DNA of 16,457 nucleotides from CAZOEL01 sp964578835 (GTDB lineage: Bacteria > Desulfobacterota > Syntrophobacteria > Syntrophobacterales > Syntrophobacteraceae). The position numbers and the translations under genes are program-made. Below are positions 7,419-14,944 of this stretch, piece after piece. Location of the stretch: positions 1 to 16,457 of the forward strand of contig CAZOEL010000110.1 in assembly GCA_964578835.1 (NCBI GenBank). The letters run 5' to 3'. Under the pieces are notes generated by a model. The model searched no databases. It had not been told where the DNA came from and was given only the letters and a program-made list of their open reading frames with translations. Position 1 is the first letter of the stretch. Every line of letters starts with the position of its first letter.

Positions 7419-9773
7419 ATGCGCGATGAGAAAATGCCGAAAGAGCGCGAGGGAATGAAACGTCGAACTTTTCTTGCCATGGTGAGCGCCGCCGGAGTCA
7501 GTCTGGCGGGATTGAAAGTCGTTGCCGGACAAACAGCCGCAGGGGCCGTCGCCATCAAGGACGTCAAGGAGGGAGAAGATATCTTCTCCTACGTCCAGCG
7601 AATCAAAGGAGGCTTCGATCAGACGCTCTACCGGCAGGTGATCGGGGCCGCCAATGAATTCAAAGAGGGTGACCAGACCATCGGCGTGGGCGCTGGGGAT
7701 GAAGAAACCCGGCGCAATGCCCGGCTACTTCTGGGCAACACTAAGATCAAGGATCTCCACGATCATCCCTTGCTGGCGGACGACCTGCAGCGGCTGATCT
7801 GGAAGACGACCGATCAGGGACAGTACGAGAAGGTCAGGGATTGGTCTATGGACCGGTTGAAGGCCTTCCTGTTGTCCGCGCCTGAGGCGGAAATCAAGGG
7901 GGTGATGTACGGCCTTTCCAGCGAAGTCATCGGGTGCGTACCCAAACTGATGAGCAACGAAGAGCTGATCGCCGTCGGTCAGAAGATATTCAATCCTCTG
8001 CCGGGGACCCAGATGGGGGCAAAGGGGTACATGGGCGCCCGGATCCAGCCGAATTCCCCCACCGATCACCCCGAAGACGTCGTCTGGCAGGTTTTCGACG
8101 CGTTTTCCTACGCGACGGGCGACATCGTTATCGGGACAAACCCTGTGGATAGCCAGGTTAAGAGCGTCGCCGCCGTGGAAGAGGCGCTCAAGGAGGTGGT
8201 CGACACCTTCAAGCTGCAGGATGTCATACCATGGTGCGTGCTCTCCCATATCGACGTCCAGGCTGAAGTCGCCGGCGCATATCCGGGAACGGTCGCCACG
8301 ATGTTTCAGAGCCTTGCCGGAACGGATGACTGCAACAAGACGTTTGACGTTACGGTCGAAAAGATACTCGAGTACGCCAGATCCAAAAAGGGAGAAAAAT
8401 ACGGACTCTATTTCGAGACGGGGCAGGGCTCCGAGTTCACCAACGGTGCGGCCAATGGCGTGGACATGATGGTGCTCGAGTCGCGCAAGTACGGCTTCTG
8501 CAGGGCAGTGGGGGCTGAGTTGGCAAAAGTCCAGCCTGAAGGCGCCTGGCTTCACGTCAATGACGTGGCCGGGTTTATCGGGCCGGAGGTCTTCAGGACC
8601 CGTGAGCAACTGGTGCGGTGCTGCCTGGAAGACATCGCCATGGGAAAGCTCCATGGCTTGACGATTGGCCTCGATATCTGCTCCACGCTCCACATGGCCG
8701 TTACTCTGGAGGATCTGGACTGGTGCCAGGACCGGATCCTGCCGGCCAATCCCGCCTACCTGATCGCTCTACCCACCAAGAACGACCCCATGTTGAGCTA
8801 TCTCACCACCTCCTTCCAGGACCATGTCCGGTTGAGAGACAAGTTCGGCTACAAGGTCAACGACGCCATGTGGGATTTCTACAAACGCCTCGGGATCGTG
8901 GATGGCACCGGCCGGTACACCGAGCATTTCGGAGACCCCCTCTGGGTCTATTACCAGTACTGCCTTGCCCGGGGAGACCAGCGCGCCAAGGATGCCGTCT
9001 ATGCAGAAGGCCAAAAGAAGATCCATGAAGTCGAGGCCCGGGGCGTCGATATTGCCGCTGGCCATGGGAAGGAAATCTGGGACCTCAACCCTCAGCTCGA
9101 AGCCAAGGTGAAGTCCCTCTACGAAGACGCGAAGGTATCCCTGTGGGCCGAGTGGAGCCCCGCTTTTACAAAGACGATCCCCAATGCGGCCTTTGTCGAG
9201 ACCCTCTCCACGGATCGGAACGACTACATCGCCCACCCGGCAACGGGTGAAAAGCTGAGCCCTCCATCCGTCGCGGCGCTCGAAAAGCTCAGGGATTCAT
9301 GGGGAGCAAAACCACCCAAGGGCCAGATTGTTATCTCGGATGGTCTCAACGCCAAAGCCATTATGGACGATGGGCATCTCGCCCCCTACCTGGAAGAAGT
9401 GCGAAAGCTCCTTGCCGAAGCGAACGTCCCCATGAGCGAAACGAACATCGTGGTCACGAGCGGAAGGGTCCGGGCCGGCTATCGCATTGGCGAGGCGCTG
9501 TTCGCCAAATCGGACCCCAACAGTTTTAAAGGGATTCTGCACATCATAGGAGAGCGGCCTGGAACCATGCATCACTCCTATTCGGTCTACATCACGGTTG
9601 CCAAAAGCAAGGCGTGGGCCGAGAAAAAGATCGACCACGATATCACCAAGCTGGTGTGCAATATCGCCGATACGGCCCTGGACCCGAGAGAGGCGGCCAG
9701 AGAAACCATTACCATCATCCGGGAGATGGTCGGGAAGGATGTGAATAGCAGCCGACGGCTCGGAGGCGCGTGA
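7419..9773 (+). CDS. eutBC: Fused ethanolamine ammonia-lyase EutB-EutC with Tat signal
   Basis: This 784-residue protein joins homologues of both chains of adenosylcobalamin-dependent ethanolamine ammonia-lyase, which turns ethanolamine into acetaldehyde and ammonia. The EutB part (about 50-510) keeps the residues known from E. coli EutB: R208 and Q210 in ARIQPN, N241 in IGTNPV, E333 in FETGQGSE and D419 in GLDICS. The usual CYTNH after that Asp reads CSTLH. The EutC part (about 590-775) keeps VISDGLN, IGERPG and DHDITK but lacks the usual GRAGPR segment, and TRPDLGR is replaced by AHPATGE. The N-terminus carries a twin-arginine signal, MKRRTFLAMVSAAGVSLAG (from residue 13). ATG 7419 has AAGGA about 8 nt upstream. 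ATG 7455 would start exactly at MKRR but has a poorly spaced site. No eut shell, reactivase or aldehyde genes are nearby, so the true substrate is uncertain. Confidence 0.88.
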   Translation: MRDEKMPKEREGMKRRTFLAMVSAAGVSLAGLKVVAGQTAAGAVAIKDVKEGEDIFSYVQRIKGGFDQTLYRQVIGAANEFKEGDQTIGVGAGDEETRRNARLLLGNTKIKDLHDHPLLADDLQRLIWKTTDQGQYEKVRDWSMDRLKAFLLSAPEAEIKGVMYGLSSEVIGCVPKLMSNEELIAVGQKIFNPLPGTQMGAKGYMGARIQPNSPTDHPEDVVWQVFDAFSYATGDIVIGTNPVDSQVKSVAAVEEALKEVVDTFKLQDVIPWCVLSHIDVQAEVAGAYPGTVATMFQSLAGTDDCNKTFDVTVEKILEYARSKKGEKYGLYFETGQGSEFTNGAANGVDMMVLESRKYGFCRAVGAELAKVQPEGAWLHVNDVAGFIGPEVFRTREQLVRCCLEDIAMGKLHGLTIGLDICSTLHMAVTLEDLDWCQDRILPANPAYLIALPTKNDPMLSYLTTSFQDHVRLRDKFGYKVNDAMWDFYKRLGIVDGTGRYTEHFGDPLWVYYQYCLARGDQRAKDAVYAEGQKKIHEVEARGVDIAAGHGKEIWDLNPQLEAKVKSLYEDAKVSLWAEWSPAFTKTIPNAAFVETLSTDRNDYIAHPATGEKLSPPSVAALEKLRDSWGAKPPKGQIVISDGLNAKAIMDDGHLAPYLEEVRKLLAEANVPMSETNIVVTSGRVRAGYRIGEALFAKSDPNSFKGILHIIGERPGTMHHSYSVYITVAKSKAWAEKKIDHDITKLVCNIADTALDPREAARETITIIREMVGKDVNSSRRLGGA

Positions 9774-9910
9774 GAGCGGAAAAACGGGTATATAACTGAA
9801 AAGAGGTATTGAAGTTCCCCCTTTGCAGGACTGCTCTGATCACTGTTTCGAGGTCGGTTGTCTGATGATGAGATCGAGGACTGGAAAAACACCAAATCAA
9901 GGAGGCTTGA
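9774..9910. other. Intergenic region, possible weak promoter
   Basis: The 137-nt gap contains TATATAAC near 9789-9796, a possible -10, but no matching -35. No terminator hairpin with T-run is visible. The downstream DUF2092 gene may therefore be read through from the EutBC gene or have its own promoter. Confidence 0.3.
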
Positions 9911-10720
9911 ATGATCCCTAGAAAACTTCTTTTAGTGCTGTTGCTTTGCGGCGCGTTCTTTTACACGGTCCCTGGATTCGCCGCGGAATCTTCGGCTTCA
10001 AACGCCGCCGGTTCTCCAGTAGATGCTCGCGCTATGCTGATGCGGATGGGTGAATTCCTCGCCCAGGCAAAGCAGTTCAGCGTCAACGTTCAGTCCGGCT
10101 ATGACTCTCTCCAGGAAACAGGCCAGAAGATCGAATTTCAAGAATCACGCAAGATTACTCTGGTTCGGCCTGATCGCATCCGGGTCGATGTCGATCGCAG
10201 CGATGGAGACAAGGGCCTGGTGCTCTTTGACGGGCAGGAGATAACCGTCTTTAGTCCCAAAGACAAATTGTTCGCAAAAGCCTCCAAGCCCGGGGATGTG
10301 GACAATGCGATCCGTTATCTCCTTGCGGAGCTTGGCGTTCGAATGCCCTTGGCTATGATGTTTACAACCAATTTACCCGCAGAGCTCGAACGCCGAGTGC
10401 AATCAGTGGAATTCGTTGAGGAAAATAGGAATATGGCTGTCCAGTGTGTTCATCTGGCGGCGCGCGCTGAAGGGGTGGACTTCCAGGTTTGGATTCCATC
10501 AACGGGCGATCCGCTTCCACGTCGAGTGATCATCACCTACAAAGACGCCCCTGGGCAACCGCAGTTCTGGGCTAATCTCGAATGGAATCTCTCTCCCGAT
10601 ACACCGGAAGGTTTCTTTGCCTTTACTCCCGCGGAAGGGGTCAACAGGATTCCGTTCCTGGCCGAATTGAAAGAGTCCAGAAGCAATGCGCAGAAAGTGA
10701 AGAAGGGAGGCAAGCAATGA
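9911..10720 (+). CDS. DUF2092 family periplasmic protein (LolA-like fold)
   Basis: AAGGAGG lies 5 nt before the ATG. The 269-residue product has a Sec signal peptide (KLLLVLLLCGAFFYTV, cut near FAA). The mature part follows the DUF2092 pattern. DARAMLMRMGEFLAQAKQFSVNVQSG (about 38-63) is the N-terminal helix and first strand. QKIEFQESRKITLVRPDRIRVDV and GLVLFDGQEITVFSPKDKLFAK are the beta-sheet repeats. RYLLAELGVRMPLAMMF leads to the second half, and WIPSTGDPLPRRVIITYK and WNLSPDTPEGFFAFTPAEG close it. This is the lipoprotein-carrier (LolA/RseB-like) beta-sheet shape, so binding of a lipid or lipoprotein in the periplasm is plausible but unproven. Its stop overlaps the start of the next gene by four bases (ATGA), a sign of translational coupling. 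Confidence 0.88.
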   Translation: MIPRKLLLVLLLCGAFFYTVPGFAAESSASNAAGSPVDARAMLMRMGEFLAQAKQFSVNVQSGYDSLQETGQKIEFQESRKITLVRPDRIRVDVDRSDGDKGLVLFDGQEITVFSPKDKLFAKASKPGDVDNAIRYLLAELGVRMPLAMMFTTNLPAELERRVQSVEFVEENRNMAVQCVHLAARAEGVDFQVWIPSTGDPLPRRVIITYKDAPGQPQFWANLEWNLSPDTPEGFFAFTPAEGVNRIPFLAELKESRSNAQKVKKGGKQ

Positions 10721-11511
10721 GAGACGGCTTACTCAAAAAGAGTATTTCCCTTGGAGTGATCTTCTTCTTTGTGCTTTTCCTTGTAGCCATAGAGGTTGAA
10801 GCGCGAGGCGAGGGCGGTGGTCGAGGAGGTGGTGGTCGTGGAGGCGGAGCAGGTCTATCCGGCGGAGGCGGCCGCGGAGCGGGTGGCGGGGGCTTCTCCC
10901 GATCCGGTCCGGCCAGCGGCGGGGGGTTCTCCGGAGGTCGGGGAGGACAAGCGTTAGGAGCTCAAAGCCGCCAGGCCGGCATGACGGAGAGAAGCGGCCA
11001 ACGAACTGAGATGCGCTCTCAGGGGCAGGCTCAGCGCTCGGATACCAGGGAGGCAAGACAGGATACGCGTACGCAGAGGTCCGGGGATAGAAGCGATGTT
11101 CGCACGGACCGTCAGGACCAGCGCACCGATCGGCAGGGAACCCGCCAGGAGGAACGCACGGACAGACAGGGTACCCGTCAGGGGGAGCGCACTGACCGAC
11201 AAGGACAGCGTCAGGACGCTGTGAAAGATGTTCACAACAACTATCATGGCGGTTACTATGGCGGCTACCATCATGATGACGATTGGGACGATGTCTGGGA
11301 AGCGGCTGCGGTCGGGGCAGTCGCCGCCGCCGCTGTTTATGCGATAGGCACAACCATAACAGCTGCGGCTTTTAACTCACAGGCCTGTACGAGCAATGCC
11401 GTGGTGGTGAACGGAGTCACCTATTACAACTGCAACAGCACGTGGTATCAACCGGCATACTCGGGTGGAAGCGTGAGCTACGTTGTTGTCAACGCTCCTC
11501 AAGGGTACTGA
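10717..11511 (+). CDS. Secreted Gly-rich/RTDRQ-repeat protein with WY C-terminal domain
   Basis: The start is ATG 10717, overlapping the previous TGA, with GGGAGG 6 nt upstream. The frame is open further upstream but has no ribosome site there. The 264-residue product has a signal peptide (VIFFFVLFLVAIEVEA). It then has a Gly-rich stretch (31-80), an Arg/Gln/Asp region (82-128), four RTDRQ repeats (129-168), a His/Tyr/Asp patch (NNYHGGYYGGYHHDDDW, 174-190) and an Ala-rich hydrophobic segment (195-218) that could cross or insert in a membrane. The C-terminal module is NGVTYYNCNSTWYQPAYSGG and SYVVVNAPQGY. It matches a small conserved domain that I associate with proteins encoded beside DUF2092 genes. 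Function unknown. The partner gene is translationally coupled, so the two probably act together in the envelope. Confidence 0.8.
   Translation: MRDGLLKKSISLGVIFFFVLFLVAIEVEARGEGGGRGGGGRGGGAGLSGGGGRGAGGGGFSRSGPASGGGFSGGRGGQALGAQSRQAGMTERSGQRTEMRSQGQAQRSDTREARQDTRTQRSGDRSDVRTDRQDQRTDRQGTRQEERTDRQGTRQGERTDRQGQRQDAVKDVHNNYHGGYYGGYHHDDDWDDVWEAAAVGAVAAAAVYAIGTTITAAAFNSQACTSNAVVVNGVTYYNCNSTWYQPAYSGGSVSYVVVNAPQGY
11101..11220 (+). repeat. In-frame RTDRQ tandem repeat
   Basis: Residues 129-168 of the protein at 10717 consist of RTDRQDQ followed by three 11-residue units: RTDRQGTRQEE, RTDRQGTRQGE and RTDRQGQRQDA. The DNA of the units differs at many third positions (cgcaccgatcgg, cgcacggacaga, cgcactgaccga). 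The repeat is therefore kept at the protein level and is not a fresh expansion. Confidence 0.85.
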
Positions 11512-11717
11512 GAAACTGTTCCGGCTGTTTTTTTCTCTACTGAATGCATTCAGAGCATTGCGCCCGGGGCGTTGCGCCCCGGGCTATGATGTTAAGCCCC
11601 TTCGGGACTGGCGCATTACCACCTTTCTTGCGACGTTTTGCCCTCTTTTTACAAATGCGCCCGCCAATTCTGTACGCGTCTAATCCTCGTGGGAAGGTGC
11701 AGTGAATCCCCTGACTC
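11512..11717. other. Intergenic region between converging genes
   Basis: The gap between the Gly-rich protein gene and the HD-GYP gene (tail-to-tail) contains a T-run at 11528-11534, a perfect 12-bp palindrome TGAATGCATTCA (11541-11552), and the REP-like double hairpin listed separately. No open frame with coding character is present. Confidence 0.6.
11562..11612. repeat. REP-like double hairpin, possible bidirectional terminator
   Basis: GCCCGGGGCG (11562-11571) and CGCCCCGGGC (11575-11584) form a perfect 10-bp stem over a TTG loop. After TATGATGTTA, a second smaller stem AGCCCC-TTC-GGGACT (one mismatch) follows. The pattern of a GC-rich stem, then TATGATGTT, then a CCCC-TTC-GGG stem resembles a dispersed intergenic repeat I have seen in many genomes. 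That family link is from memory only. Its position between converging genes fits a transcription end, but no T-run follows the stem. Confidence 0.55.
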
Positions 11718-13094
11718 TCACAGAGCCTGATCCAAAAATAACCTGAGCCTGTCCGCCCAGTATTGGAATGCATCTTCCGCAGAGCCCCACTTCGTAAACC
11801 TCTCCTTCAATCCGGCCTCTCGGTCATCCTTGGCCGCCGCAATCGGAATGTTGGTTAATGAGTCTAGAATTATCAACTCCGCACTGGTTGCACCCGAACC
11901 GGCCCAAGATTTTATAATACACATGGTTGAATCGTCCGCATCAAGGCCGAGCGACGCAACGTTCAAGACTAGCCGGTTCTGCCTCAAATCAGTAATCGCA
12001 AAACGGATTCTCGCAACGTCCGGTCCGGAAACCTCCACGATAGGATACTTTCCTTCGAGAGAGCTCCTGAGCTGCCTGTCGAAAATATCCGCCAGTCCCT
12101 TCAATTCCTGAGGTTCCATGCCTTTGTATTCAGAATCGGCCGCAAAGAAAAAGATCACAGGGTCCACCATCAATCGCTTGTACCTGGCAAACTCGGCTCC
12201 CGGCTTGATCCAGCGCATGCGCGCGCCGCCCGGTGGTCCCGGTTCAAGCAAAATTTCAGGTTGATCGTCTGCCAGATACAGCAACCGCTCGCCAGGCGCT
12301 CTGAGCATGTCGGAAGGGGGTGGAATTTTGGGAAGAATTCGCTCGCATGCGGCGATGCATTGCGGGTCCCATTTGGTCCCGGAACCTTTCTTGAGAATGG
12401 CGAGCGCCTCCTCGAATGTGCTGGCCTTCTGATAAGGCCTGTCAGTGGTGATAGCGTCGAAAGAGTCCGCCACGGCGACGATCTTTGCCCCCAGCGGGAT
12501 CTCGGCGTCCTTCAGACGCCCAGGGTATCCGAGGCCATCCGGGCGTTCATGATGACACCGAATGTAGGAGAGGGCCGGGTTCAGGAAGTCGAGATCCTTG
12601 AGAATTTCGGCTCCGGTAGTGGGATGTTGAATGATTTCCCTCATGATCTCTCTGTGGGTGGTCCCTTCGGGAGGCAGAAACAGGTAGTCCGGAAATCCAA
12701 TCTTCCCGATATCGTGCAGCAATCCAGCCAATTGGACCTGCTCCGTCTCCTTTGAGGTCAAACCCAGCTCCGTAGCGATTAAGCCGGAGATACAGCCCAC
12801 GCGTTCAGCATGCCCCTGGGTGTAGGCATCCCGCGCCGCCAACGCATTCGCCATGGCGGATACGGTTACAATCGCAGTGCGTCTTGCGTGCCTGTTGGCT
12901 TCCTCTAATTGCTTTGGGAGCATTTCCAGATGGCGCTCCCGCGCCTCGGCCTTTTCACTCAGAAGCCTTATAGCCTCGGCAAGGCTGCGCATAGGCTCTT
13001 CCATATCCGATAGTTCCGGGATATCATCTATATAACGGCCGGCTGCGATATCCCTGATGATCTCAGCGAATCGTTCGAGTTTCTCCAAAGTCAT
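11718..13094 (-). CDS. HD-GYP domain protein fused to a DUF3313-like domain
   Basis: I take ATG 13094 (458 residues), preceded by AGGGAAGGAG. The longer frame starts at a TTG (13157) without a ribosome site. In this numbering, residues 1-70 are helical, likely a coiled coil or dimer region. The HD-GYP domain runs from about 72 to 262 with HAERV (95-99), HDIGKIGFPD (127-136) and HHERPDGLGYP (181-191). These are the metal-binding and GYP motifs of cyclic-di-GMP phosphodiesterases. From about 292 to 454 the sequence follows the DUF3313 pattern: FARYKRLMVDPVIFFF, LADIFDRQLRSSL, VARIRFAITDLR, AELIILDSLTNIPIAAA and WADRLR. That family is normally a secreted lipoprotein. No signal peptide or membrane segment is visible, so the fusion should be cytoplasmic. 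Likely role: c-di-GMP turnover or sensing. Confidence 0.85.
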   Translation of the reverse strand: MTLEKLERFAEIIRDIAAGRYIDDIPELSDMEEPMRSLAEAIRLLSEKAEARERHLEMLPKQLEEANRHARRTAIVTVSAMANALAARDAYTQGHAERVGCISGLIATELGLTSKETEQVQLAGLLHDIGKIGFPDYLFLPPEGTTHREIMREIIQHPTTGAEILKDLDFLNPALSYIRCHHERPDGLGYPGRLKDAEIPLGAKIVAVADSFDAITTDRPYQKASTFEEALAILKKGSGTKWDPQCIAACERILPKIPPPSDMLRAPGERLLYLADDQPEILLEPGPPGGARMRWIKPGAEFARYKRLMVDPVIFFFAADSEYKGMEPQELKGLADIFDRQLRSSLEGKYPIVEVSGPDVARIRFAITDLRQNRLVLNVASLGLDADDSTMCIIKSWAGSGATSAELIILDSLTNIPIAAAKDDREAGLKERFTKWGSAEDAFQYWADRLRLFLDQAL

Positions 13095-13441
13095 CTCCTT
13101 CCCTGAAATGAGGCCGCCGCGGGTATGGGGTTCCCCTTTCAAACCGACGGATATCAAGAATGAGAAGTTCAGTTACTCTACCTTCAAATCTTGGTCTTTC
13201 AATAAAACAGAAAACAGGAGCATACGACGCACTATAGCACTCCTCCATGTGAATCTTATTCTCATAAACGATTATGCATACGCCAACCCTAAAAGTGCAT
13301 TTTTCTTCTACCCCACTTCCTCAAAATTCAGTAGAATTATATCCACCTATGGAATTCTAGCTCCTGAACTGAAGACACTCAAGCAAACAGCCCCTTTAAT
13401 CTCAGAGTAATGGCTGGCGATTCATGACCTCGGAGTCCTTC
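13095..13441. other. Divergent AT-rich regulatory region
   Basis: The 347-nt gap lies between the divergent HD-GYP and hybrid-kinase genes and is visibly AT-richer than the genes on either side. It should hold both promoters, but no -35/-10 pair is clear, and no copy of the 20-bp palindrome occurs here. Open frames within it lack ribosome sites and coding character. Confidence 0.55.
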
Positions 13442-14944
13442 ATGGAAGCCAATAACTCACCGACGCGGGTTCTTCTCGTCGAAGATGACAAAGACGATTA
13501 TGAAATCGTCCGGAATCTACTCTCGGAGATTCCATCTCGGATGTTTCACCTGGAGTGGGTGACCGGCTGCAGTGCGGCATTGGATGCTCTTGCCCATGAC
13601 CATTTCGATGTCTGTCTTCTGGATTATCGCCTTGGTCAAAGCGATGGACTGGATCTTTTAAGGGCGATCTCTGGGCGTGCTTACACCATTCCTGTTATCC
13701 TTCTCACCGGACAGGGCGACCACAAAGTCGATCTGGAGGCGATGAAAGCCGGGGCGCACGACTATCTGCCCAAATCTGACCTCAACTCGGATCTTCTTGA
13801 GCGAGCCATCCGTTATGCAATGGAACGGGCCAAGGCGATGGAGGCGATCAAAAAATCCGAGATCAAGTACCGAGGTCTGTACGAGAGCATGATGGACGGT
13901 TATGTGGTTGTCGATATGGATGGGGTCATTCAAGCCTTCAACGATTCATACCGGGCAATGACTGGTTACTCCCCGGAGGAGTTGCGAAAGCTGACCTACC
14001 GTGACATCACACCAGATAAATCGCGCGCCATGGAGCAGTGGATCATTGAAGAGCAGGTTTTGATCCGGGGCTATTCCGAGCTCTATGAAAAAGAATACAG
14101 GAGAAAAGACGGAACCTTGCTCCCCGTGGAGCTTCGCACGTTTCTACTCAAGGATGAGCTGGGCAAAAACATCGGCATGTGGGCAATCGTCCGTGATATT
14201 ACTACCAGGAAACAGATTGAGCTGGAGCTCCAGAAGCTCAGGGAGGAACTGGCCCATGCCGGCCGAGTGTCGATGCTTGGAGAGATCACGAGCGCCCTGG
14301 CCCATGAGATCAATCAACCTCTGGCGGCAATCCTTGCAAACGCGGAGGTGGCCAAGCGTTTTCTTTTTCGGGAAACGGTGGATACGAAAGAGATTGCCGA
14401 AATCCTCGATGACATCATCCGGGACGACAAGCGGGCCAGTGACGTGGTTAGCAAAGTGCGGGCTTTCGTGAAGAAGGAGAAGCTCCGCCATGAACCTTTG
14501 GACTTAAACCTGGTAATTCACCAACTCGTCGATCTCATTCGGAGCGACACCCTGCTTCAGGGCTTGTCCATCGCGATGGATTTGAGCCCGGATCCGGCTA
14601 TGGTCCATGGGGATAGCATCCAGCTGCAACAGGTAATCCTCAATCTCATTCTGAACGGGGCTGCCGCCATGAGGGAGGTGACGCCTGATCGGCGCAAAAT
14701 TGTCGTGAGGACCACCATGCTCGATGGTCGCACCGTGAAGGCTTCTGTGACCGACTTCGGGACCGGTGTGGATGAAGGTCAAATCAAGCGCATCTTCGAG
14801 CCTTTCTACACAACCAAGGCCGAAGGGTTGGGCGTGGGGCTTTCGATCAGCCAAACGATCATCAAGGATCATGGCGGGAACATGGAAGCTTCCAACAACC
14901 AGGAAGGAGGAGCTGTCTTTTCCTTTATTCTGCCGGCGCTTTAG
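13442..14944 (+). CDS. REC-PAS hybrid histidine kinase (FixL-like)
   Basis: GGAG at 13432-13435 supports ATG 13442 (500 residues) over ATG 13424. Numbering is from 13442. The receiver domain (about 8-125) has the acidic pocket LLVEDDKDD, the phosphoryl-acceptor D61 in CLLDYRLG, and K111 in LPKSD. The PAS domain (about 142-255) runs from YRGLYESMMDGYVVVD to MWAIVRDITTRKQ. The phospho-acceptor H288 lies in ALAHEINQPLAAI, the FixL/DctB-type H-box. The ATPase domain has N405 in NLILNGAAAM, DFGTGVD (438-444), and GLGVGLSIS. There is no membrane segment, so it is a soluble sensor with its own receiver at the N-terminus. No DNA-binding response regulator is encoded nearby, so its output partner lies elsewhere. 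It is divergent from the HD-GYP gene and just upstream of palindrome C. Confidence 0.93.
   Translation: MEANNSPTRVLLVEDDKDDYEIVRNLLSEIPSRMFHLEWVTGCSAALDALAHDHFDVCLLDYRLGQSDGLDLLRAISGRAYTIPVILLTGQGDHKVDLEAMKAGAHDYLPKSDLNSDLLERAIRYAMERAKAMEAIKKSEIKYRGLYESMMDGYVVVDMDGVIQAFNDSYRAMTGYSPEELRKLTYRDITPDKSRAMEQWIIEEQVLIRGYSELYEKEYRRKDGTLLPVELRTFLLKDELGKNIGMWAIVRDITTRKQIELELQKLREELAHAGRVSMLGEITSALAHEINQPLAAILANAEVAKRFLFRETVDTKEIAEILDDIIRDDKRASDVVSKVRAFVKKEKLRHEPLDLNLVIHQLVDLIRSDTLLQGLSIAMDLSPDPAMVHGDSIQLQQVILNLILNGAAAMREVTPDRRKIVVRTTMLDGRTVKASVTDFGTGVDEGQIKRIFEPFYTTKAEGLGVGLSISQTIIKDHGGNMEASNNQEGGAVFSFILPAL

Noticed and set aside
7725..8693. 322-codon minus-strand open frame
   Set aside because: It lies wholly opposite the EutBC gene, has no family resemblance, and such antisense frames are common in GC-rich codon-biased genes.
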